A DNA stretch of 64,000 nucleotides from Clostridia bacterium (GTDB lineage: Bacteria > Bacillota_A > Clostridia > Christensenellales > Aristaeellaceae), in the NCBI GenBank assembly GCA_017525805.1, contig JAFXSH010000043.1, forward strand, positions 1 to 64,000. Direction: 5' to 3'. The notes under the pieces were generated by a model. The model did not search any database and had not been told where the DNA came from. It worked only from the letters and a program-made list of their open reading frames with translations. Position 1 is the stretch's first letter, and every line of letters begins with the position of its first letter. The position numbers were made by a program, and so were the translations under genes. Shown here in pieces: positions 59,552-64,000 of this stretch.

Positions 59552-59656
59552 AAATGCCGACCGTACACTCCGGTATTTAATTTGTAGAAAACCATGCGGA
59601 CCGCGCCGTTTTCTTTTATAGCGGAAACGCGCGCTTTCGCTGGAAACGAGGAAGAC

Positions 59657-60121
59657 ATGGGGCTGTTGATTTTTTTGTTTTGGCTCACCCTGAACGGGCG
59701 GCTTACCTGGGAAATCGCGGGATTGGGCGCGGCGGTGACAGGAGCCGCTTTTGTGTTTCTGTGCCGCGCGTGCGATTGGTCGCTGAAAAAAGAAATCAGG
59801 CTGTACGCCGCGCTGCCGCTGCTGCTGGATTACGCATTCACCGTGATTTGGGAGATCATCAAGGCGAACTTAGCCATGTGCCGCTTGGTATACGGCGGGA
59901 AACCCGATCCTCGGGTGCGCACCATCCATACCGCCCTGAAAACGCGTTTTGCCAGAATGGCGCTGTCCAACGCCATTACCCTGACCCCCGGCACCATCAC
60001 CCTGGCCTGCGAGGGCGACGCGCTGACCGTGCATTGCCTGACTCCGGCATTGGCCGGGAGCCTGGACCATCTCATCTTTGAAACCAAGCTGGAAAGAATC
60101 GAGGCGACGCTTCTTGGATAA
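59657..60121 (+). CDS. Na+/H+ antiporter subunit E (MnhE/MrpE-type)
   Basis: 154 residues. Two hydrophobic N-terminal segments (LLIFLFWLTLNGRLTWEIAG; GLGAAVTGAAFVFLCRA) and YAFTVIWEIIKANLAMCRLVYGG, then the family C-terminal part HTALKTRFARMALSNAITLTPGTI with the T-P-G-T signature. Start at MGLLIFLFW with GAGGAA upstream. First gene of the antiporter operon. Confidence 0.93.
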   Translation: MGLLIFLFWLTLNGRLTWEIAGLGAAVTGAAFVFLCRACDWSLKKEIRLYAALPLLLDYAFTVIWEIIKANLAMCRLVYGGKPDPRVRTIHTALKTRFARMALSNAITLTPGTITLACEGDALTVHCLTPALAGSLDHLIFETKLERIEATLLG

Positions 60122-60419
60122 CGTGTACGCGCTGCTTTTGATCATCGCCATGAGCGTGCTGGGCATATGCCTGTTCGTTTGCCTGTTCCGCGCCTTTCGG
60201 GGGCCCACCCCGGCGGACCGGGTGATCGCCGTGAACATGACGGGCACCATCGTGATCACCATGATCCTGTTTTTAGCCCTGCTGCTCAAGGAAGGATACC
60301 TGGTGGATATCGCGCTGATTTACGCGATGCTCAGTTTCTTAGCCGTGGTGCTGCTGTGCCGCATATCCATCGGCGCGCACAGGGCCGTAAAGCAGAAGGA
60401 GGAAAACAGGGATGCTTGA
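60114..60419 (+). CDS. Cation antiporter subunit F (MnhF/MrpF-type)
   Basis: About 101 residues, three TM helices: VYALLLIIAMSVLGICLFV, RAFRGPTPADRVIAVNMTGTI and VDIALIYAMLSFLAVVLL with the family R-G-P-T-x-x-D-R-V motif. No ATG is available near the start; the TTG at 60114, inside the last codons of mnhE, fits best (GTG at 60123 is an alternative). Overlaps the G subunit by 8 bases. Confidence 0.92.
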   Translation: MDNVYALLLIIAMSVLGICLFVCLFRAFRGPTPADRVIAVNMTGTIVITMILFLALLLKEGYLVDIALIYAMLSFLAVVLLCRISIGAHRAVKQKEENRDA

Positions 60420-60738
60420 ATACCTTAGGCTTGGCCTGTTCGGCATCCTGCTTCTGGCGGGGCTGATCATTCAATTGACGGCGGTGCTGGGCGTGAACCG
60501 GTTCCGCTTCGCGGTGAACCGCATGCATCCGGCAGGCATGGCCGACACCTTGGGCCTTTTGCTCATGGCGCTTGCCGCCGTGGTATACGCCGGGTTTGAC
60601 TGGATCACGGTGAAAATCCTGCTGGTGGTGGGGCTGTTCTGGATCACCAGCCCGGTGTGCAGCCATCTGATCGGCAGGCTGGTGCGGGAAACGGATGAAG
60701 AACATTTTGAAGCGGAGGCGAAGGAATGGAAACCCTGA
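60412..60738 (+). CDS. Cation antiporter subunit G (MnhG/MrpG-type)
   Basis: 108 residues, three TM helices. LLLAGLIIQLTAVLGVNRFRFAVNRMHPAGMADTLG (in part) carries the conserved R-x-H-P/A-A-G-x-x-D-T-L-G signature. GGAGG lies just before the ATG. Overlaps the next gene by 13 bases. Confidence 0.93.
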   Translation: MLEYLRLGLFGILLLAGLIIQLTAVLGVNRFRFAVNRMHPAGMADTLGLLLMALAAVVYAGFDWITVKILLVVGLFWITSPVCSHLIGRLVRETDEEHFEAEAKEWKP

Positions 60739-60995
60739 ACGTGATCCTGCTTTTGTTCATCATCGTCTGCGCCGCGGCGGTCGCCGTTACCCGGAATTTG
60801 CTGTCCGCCGTGATCATCTTTATGGCCCAGGGGCTGGTGCTGTCAGTGGTATGGATTTTGCTTCGTTCCCCTGACCTGGCCATCACGGAAGCCGCCGTGG
60901 GCGCGGGCGTTTCCTCCATTCTGATGTTCGCCGCGCTGAAAAAAATCCGGGCCATCGATGGGAAAGGAGAGCGGACGGATGAAAAAGAAAAATGA
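60726..60995 (+). CDS. DUF4040/MbhD-like membrane subunit
   Basis: 89 residues, three TM helices. LSAVIIFMAQGLVLSVVWILLRSPDLAITEAAVGAG (in part) includes A-P-D-V-A-x-T-E-A-x-V-G-type signature of MbhD/DUF4040, which corresponds to part of the C-terminal domain of MrpA. Overlaps the next gene, which begins at 60979. Confidence 0.9.
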   Translation: METLNVILLLFIIVCAAAVAVTRNLLSAVIIFMAQGLVLSVVWILLRSPDLAITEAAVGAGVSSILMFAALKKIRAIDGKGERTDEKEK

Positions 60996-61932
60996 CGCCT
61001 TTTCCCGTCTGCTCAATTGGCTGGAAAACGGGGATCAGGCCCTGGATAACGAGATGGAGGACGGGCTTTCGGAAGAATCCTGTCCTGAAAAAGCAAAACC
61101 GGCCAAAAAGAAAAAAAAGGCACCCAGACGTAAGCCTTTGAAAAACGCCGGTCAAAACAGGGTCCGCCGCGCCTACGCGGATTCTTGGTGGTACCGGCTC
61201 TGCGCCGCGGCCATCTGCGTCTCTCTGATCGGCCTGCTGCTGTACACCGTCGTGCGCATGCCGGAATTCGGCAACGCGGACACGCTGATTGACAGCGAGC
61301 TGACGGAATTTTATGTGGAGCATACTTTGGAAGAAACCGGCGCGGTGAATATCGTCACCGGCATCATTCTGGACTACCGCGGCTTCGATACCTTAGGGGA
61401 ATCCCACGTGCTGTTCATCGCCGTGTGCACAGTGCTGCTGATGCTCAGCGTGCGGGGAGAAAAAAACGAAGCGCTGCGCCTCAAAGCCAATGAATACGAG
61501 CGGCATTTCGAGCCGGGGGATGACCTGATCCTCCAATCGGCGGCCTGCATTCTGTCGCCTCTGACCCTGGTGTTCGGCCTGTATATCATTTTCAACGGAC
61601 ATTTGTCCCCGGGCGGCGGTTTTTCCGGCGGGGCCATTTTGGGCGCTGGGCTGATTCTGTATCAGAACGCCTTCGGTTATGAGAAAACCGAACGGTTCTT
61701 CACTTACAAAACCTTCCGGTGGGTCTCGGTCTGCTCCCTGCTGTTTTATTCCGCCGCCAAGGGCTACCATTTCTTTACCGGGGCCAACGGCATGGAAAAC
61801 GGCATTTCTCCCGGCGTGGCGGGCAACATCTTTTCCGCCGGGCTGCTGCTGCCGCTGAACTGCGCGGTGGGGTGCGTGGTGGCCTGCACCATGTACGCCC
61901 TGTATACCATGTTCAGAAAGGGGGAGTTCTGA
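60979..61932 (+). CDS. Fused MbhE-like / MnhB-type antiporter subunit
   Basis: 317 residues, longer than MnhB (about 140). A charged cytoplasmic N-terminus (1-75; AKPAKKKKKAPRRK), one TM helix (LCAAAICVSLIGLLLYTVV), a MbhE-like part (EETGAVNIVTGIILDYRGFDTLGE and TM), then the MnhB domain (SAACILSPLTLVFGLYIIFNGHLSPGGGFSGG in part, with G-H-x-x-P-G-G-G-F). Start at MKKKNDAF with AAAGGAG upstream. TGATG overlap joins it to the C subunit. The fusion of E- and B-type subunits is seen in some Clostridia and Thermotogae; the Lys-rich head is unusual to me. Confidence 0.88.
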   Translation: MKKKNDAFSRLLNWLENGDQALDNEMEDGLSEESCPEKAKPAKKKKKAPRRKPLKNAGQNRVRRAYADSWWYRLCAAAICVSLIGLLLYTVVRMPEFGNADTLIDSELTEFYVEHTLEETGAVNIVTGIILDYRGFDTLGESHVLFIAVCTVLLMLSVRGEKNEALRLKANEYERHFEPGDDLILQSAACILSPLTLVFGLYIIFNGHLSPGGGFSGGAILGAGLILYQNAFGYEKTERFFTYKTFRWVSVCSLLFYSAAKGYHFFTGANGMENGISPGVAGNIFSAGLLLPLNCAVGCVVACTMYALYTMFRKGEF

Positions 61933-62306
61933 TGGAAAAGCTGATTTACGAGCACCTGGACGAGGTGACGGCACTGGTGCTGTTCGGCGTAGGCTTTACT
62001 CTGCTGCTGCTGGATAAAAACCTGATCAAGAAGATCATCGGCTTTTCCATGATGGACAGCGGGATTTATCTGTTTTTAGCTTCCTACGGCTATATCGAAT
62101 CGCGCCTGGCACCGATTTATACCGATGGGATCACGGACCCGAACGCTTACGTAAACCCCCTGCCCGCCGGGCTGGTGCTGACCGGCATCGTGGTGGGCGT
62201 CAGCGTGACGGCGGTGATGCTGGGCCTGACTGTGCGCCTGTACCAGCGTTACCGCACCCTGGATATGGACGAAATTGCCGAACGGATTCGGGGAGAGGGG
62301 AAATGA
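61932..62306 (+). CDS. Cation antiporter subunit C (MnhC/NuoK-like)
   Basis: 124 residues from MEKLIYEHLDEV. Three TM helices in NuoK style: ALVLFGVGFTLLLLDKNLIKKIIGFSMMDSGIYLFLASYGY (in part) and PLPAGLVLTGIVVGVSVTAVMLGLTV. PLPQALVLTAIVI-like segment is diagnostic. Overlaps subunit D by ATGA (62303-62306). Confidence 0.93.
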   Translation: MEKLIYEHLDEVTALVLFGVGFTLLLLDKNLIKKIIGFSMMDSGIYLFLASYGYIESRLAPIYTDGITDPNAYVNPLPAGLVLTGIVVGVSVTAVMLGLTVRLYQRYRTLDMDEIAERIRGEGK

Positions 62307-63805
62307 CCATGACGTGGTGGCAGAATCTTCCCCTGTTTCTGATCCTGTGTCCCCTGATGTGCGCGGCGGTCTGCTCAGCACTGAAAGGCAAGGCGGCCCG
62401 CGTGGTGATGACCGTTCTGGCCGGGCTGGAATGCTTAGGGATGGGCATTCTGCTATATTATACGGCGGTGGGGGATGAAAGCTTTGTGTACGCCATGGGC
62501 GAGATTGGCGCGCCATTCGGCAACGAGCTGCGTATCGGCCTGCTGGAATCGGTTGTTGGACTGGGCTTTTCTTTGGTGATGCTTACCTCCATTTTAGGCG
62601 GTTGGAAAAAGCTGACCGCGGACGTGGCCCCCAACCGGATGAACCTGTACGACTCCGTGATCTGCCTGCTGACGACCGCCATGGCGGCCATGGTGTTTAC
62701 CAACGACCTGTTCACCGCCTACGTGTTCATTGAAATTTCCACCATCGCCGCCTGTGCTCTGATCTGCGCCAGCAATCAGGGGAAAACGCTGTTTTCCGCC
62801 GCGCGGTACATGATCATGAACCTGATGGGCAGCGGTTTGTTCCTGCTGGGGCTTTCGATGCTGTACTGCCTCACGGGGCACCTGCTCTTTCCCCAGCTGG
62901 GAGAGGGCGTGCGCAAGCTGCTGGAGGGTCAGCGGTATCCGGTGCCGCTGTATATGTCTTTCCTGCTGATGACCTTTGGCATCGCCGTCAAAAGCGCCCT
63001 GTATCCCTTCCATACCTGGCTGCCGGACGCCTACGGCAACGCCACTGCTACATCCAGCGCGGTGCTGTCTTCCCTGGTGTCCAAGCTGTATATTTTCCTG
63101 CTGATCAAGATCTTCATCCGCGCGGCGGGCTGGGAAGCTTTCGCCCGCAGGATCGAAGACGTGCTGCTGCTCTACGCGGCGGCGGGCATGATCATGGGTT
63201 CGGCGCACGCCATCCGGCAGCGCCATTTGACCCGCATGGTGGCCTATTCCTCCGTGGCGCAGATCGGATATGTTTTCTTGGGCATATCTCTGGGCACGGA
63301 GGCGGGCATGGCGGCGGCCGTCTATCATATCCTGGCCCATTCCGCCGCCAAATCCATGCTGTTCCTTTCCGCTAACCGCTTGCGGGAAGCCTCGGGAGAT
63401 GAAGATACCTTTGCGGCGCTGCGGGGGAGCGCCCTGCGCGCACCGTTGGCCGGGCTGGCTTTTACGGTGGGCGCCTGCTCCCTGGTGGGTATTCCGGGAT
63501 TGGGAGGGTTTTCCAGTAAGCTTTATTTAGCTTTTGCCGGTGTGGAACTGGGCGGATGGCGCATGGCGGTGACGTTAGGCGTGCTGGCAGTCAGCACGCT
63601 GCTGAACGTGGCCTATATGCTGCGCAGTTTGCTGGTTTTGTACCGGCAGCGGGAAGAAGGGTCAGAAACAGACCAAAGTACGCTTTGCCGGGACGGTTTC
63701 TTTGCCGCTGCTATCGCCGCGCTGATTATTTTGAACCTGCTGCTTGGCCTGCTGGGCGGGCCGATCCTGCAATTGATCGAACAAGGCATCCGTTTGTTTG
63801 CCTGA
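62303..63805 (+). CDS. Proton-conducting antiporter subunit D (MnhD/NuoN-like)
   Basis: 500 residues, about 14 TM helices. The Proton_antipo_M pattern is visible: DLFTAYVFIEISTIAACALI with the key Glu of TM5, KSALYPFHTWLPDAYGNATATSSAVLSSLVSK (in part) with the Lys of TM7, RQRHLTRMVAYSSVAQIGYVFLG, AVYHILAHSAAKSMLFLSA, and GIPGLGGFSSKLYLAFAG. Part of the ion-translocating module. Confidence 0.95.
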   Translation: MTMTWWQNLPLFLILCPLMCAAVCSALKGKAARVVMTVLAGLECLGMGILLYYTAVGDESFVYAMGEIGAPFGNELRIGLLESVVGLGFSLVMLTSILGGWKKLTADVAPNRMNLYDSVICLLTTAMAAMVFTNDLFTAYVFIEISTIAACALICASNQGKTLFSAARYMIMNLMGSGLFLLGLSMLYCLTGHLLFPQLGEGVRKLLEGQRYPVPLYMSFLLMTFGIAVKSALYPFHTWLPDAYGNATATSSAVLSSLVSKLYIFLLIKIFIRAAGWEAFARRIEDVLLLYAAAGMIMGSAHAIRQRHLTRMVAYSSVAQIGYVFLGISLGTEAGMAAAVYHILAHSAAKSMLFLSANRLREASGDEDTFAALRGSALRAPLAGLAFTVGACSLVGIPGLGGFSSKLYLAFAGVELGGWRMAVTLGVLAVSTLLNVAYMLRSLLVLYRQREEGSETDQSTLCRDGFFAAAIAALIILNLLLGLLGGPILQLIEQGIRLFA

Positions 63806-63826
63806 TTGTAACGGGAGGATTTTCGT

Positions 63827-64000
63827 ATGAAGGCCTTATTGCTGGTTTTATCCGTACTGCTGCCCATCGTGCTGGCGCTTTTGTGGCGCTTCCGGCATTT
63901 GGAGGGGGAAAGGCTGAACAAGGCCACCCTGTGCACCGTCGTCGCCGGAGCGTGTCTGGCCGCGCTTTCCGCGCTGCTGCCACTGGAAGGAGAAATCTCT
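63827..64000 (+). CDS. Next antiporter subunit, N-terminus only (NuoL/M-like probable)
   Basis: 58 codons visible, cut by the right edge. GGGAGG lies 8 bases before the ATG. MKALLLVLSVLLPIVLALLWRF is a first TM helix followed by a charged loop and a second hydrophobic segment (VVAGACLAALSALLP). By place it should be another MrpA/D- or MbhH-like proton-channel subunit, 21 bases after subunit D; sequence alone is too short to decide. Confidence 0.7.
   Translation, partial: MKALLLVLSVLLPIVLALLWRFRHLEGERLNKATLCTVVAGACLAALSALLPLEGEIS

Overview
The window looks like a chromosomal piece of a GC-rich anaerobic member of the Bacillota, class Clostridia. Supporting signs are an NAD-linked [FeFe] hydrogenase operon, an Rnf complex, an iron-sulfur L-serine dehydratase, a SipL-like SPOCS/LysM spore-coat protein, a Firmicutes L10 leader, and the tilS-hpt-ftsH and rpmH-rnpA-yidD-yidC-jag gene orders. 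The order (possibly Christensenellales) is only a guess. I see no insertion sequence, prophage, CRISPR array or clear transfer boundary.

Layout. 1-1101: rplJ and rplL (cut by the window edge), behind a consensus promoter and an L10-leader attenuator, leftward. 1374-6450: five-gene [FeFe] hydrogenase operon (NuoE-like, HATPase, 2Fe-2S protein, NuoF-like, HydA) with terminator. 6465-9510: GNAT enzyme, tRNA-Trp with its own promoter and terminator, a possible 27-residue membrane peptide, and a TrkA/TrkH potassium uptake pair. 9716-27070: a signalling block with four cyclic-di-GMP enzymes (one HD-GYP, one GGDEF, two EAL) interleaved with three solute-binding proteins that have no permease or ATPase nearby, plus an esterase-like protein. 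27057-34459: flavin reductase, acylphosphatase, NamZ-type muramidase, a glycosidase-like protein with an aldo/keto reductase, UppP, YitT and DUF4317. 34547-38553: SipL-like protein, GtrA-like protein and sdaAB-sdaAA. 38857-41669: rpmH-rnpA-yidD-yidC-jag. 41768-48113: VanW, PHP phosphoesterase, ftsH, hpt, tilS. 48330-50467: CBS-containing Mn pyrophosphatase and a GNAT enzyme. 50571-59312: leftward Rnf operon in the order apbE, NusG-II protein, multi-FMN RnfG-like protein, rnfC, D, E, A, B. 59657-64000: rightward Mrp/Mbh-type cation antiporter operon that runs off the window.

How it fits together. Hydrogenase and Rnf both exchange electrons between NADH, ferredoxin and H2; Rnf would build an Na+ or H+ gradient, and the divergently transcribed Mrp-type antiporter and Trk potassium system would use or balance it. 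The two most unusual items are (a) the cyclic-di-GMP/solute-sensing block, including one protein that joins a multi-pass membrane domain, a sensor beta-propeller, a Y_Y_Y domain and an HD-GYP phosphodiesterase, and (b) an 859-residue RnfG-like protein made of about seven tandem FMN-binding repeats, four of which keep a flavinylation-like motif.

All calls come from reading the sequence; no database search was run. Start codons were moved where a Shine-Dalgarno sequence, overlap or signal peptide pointed to a different start than the longest open frame.
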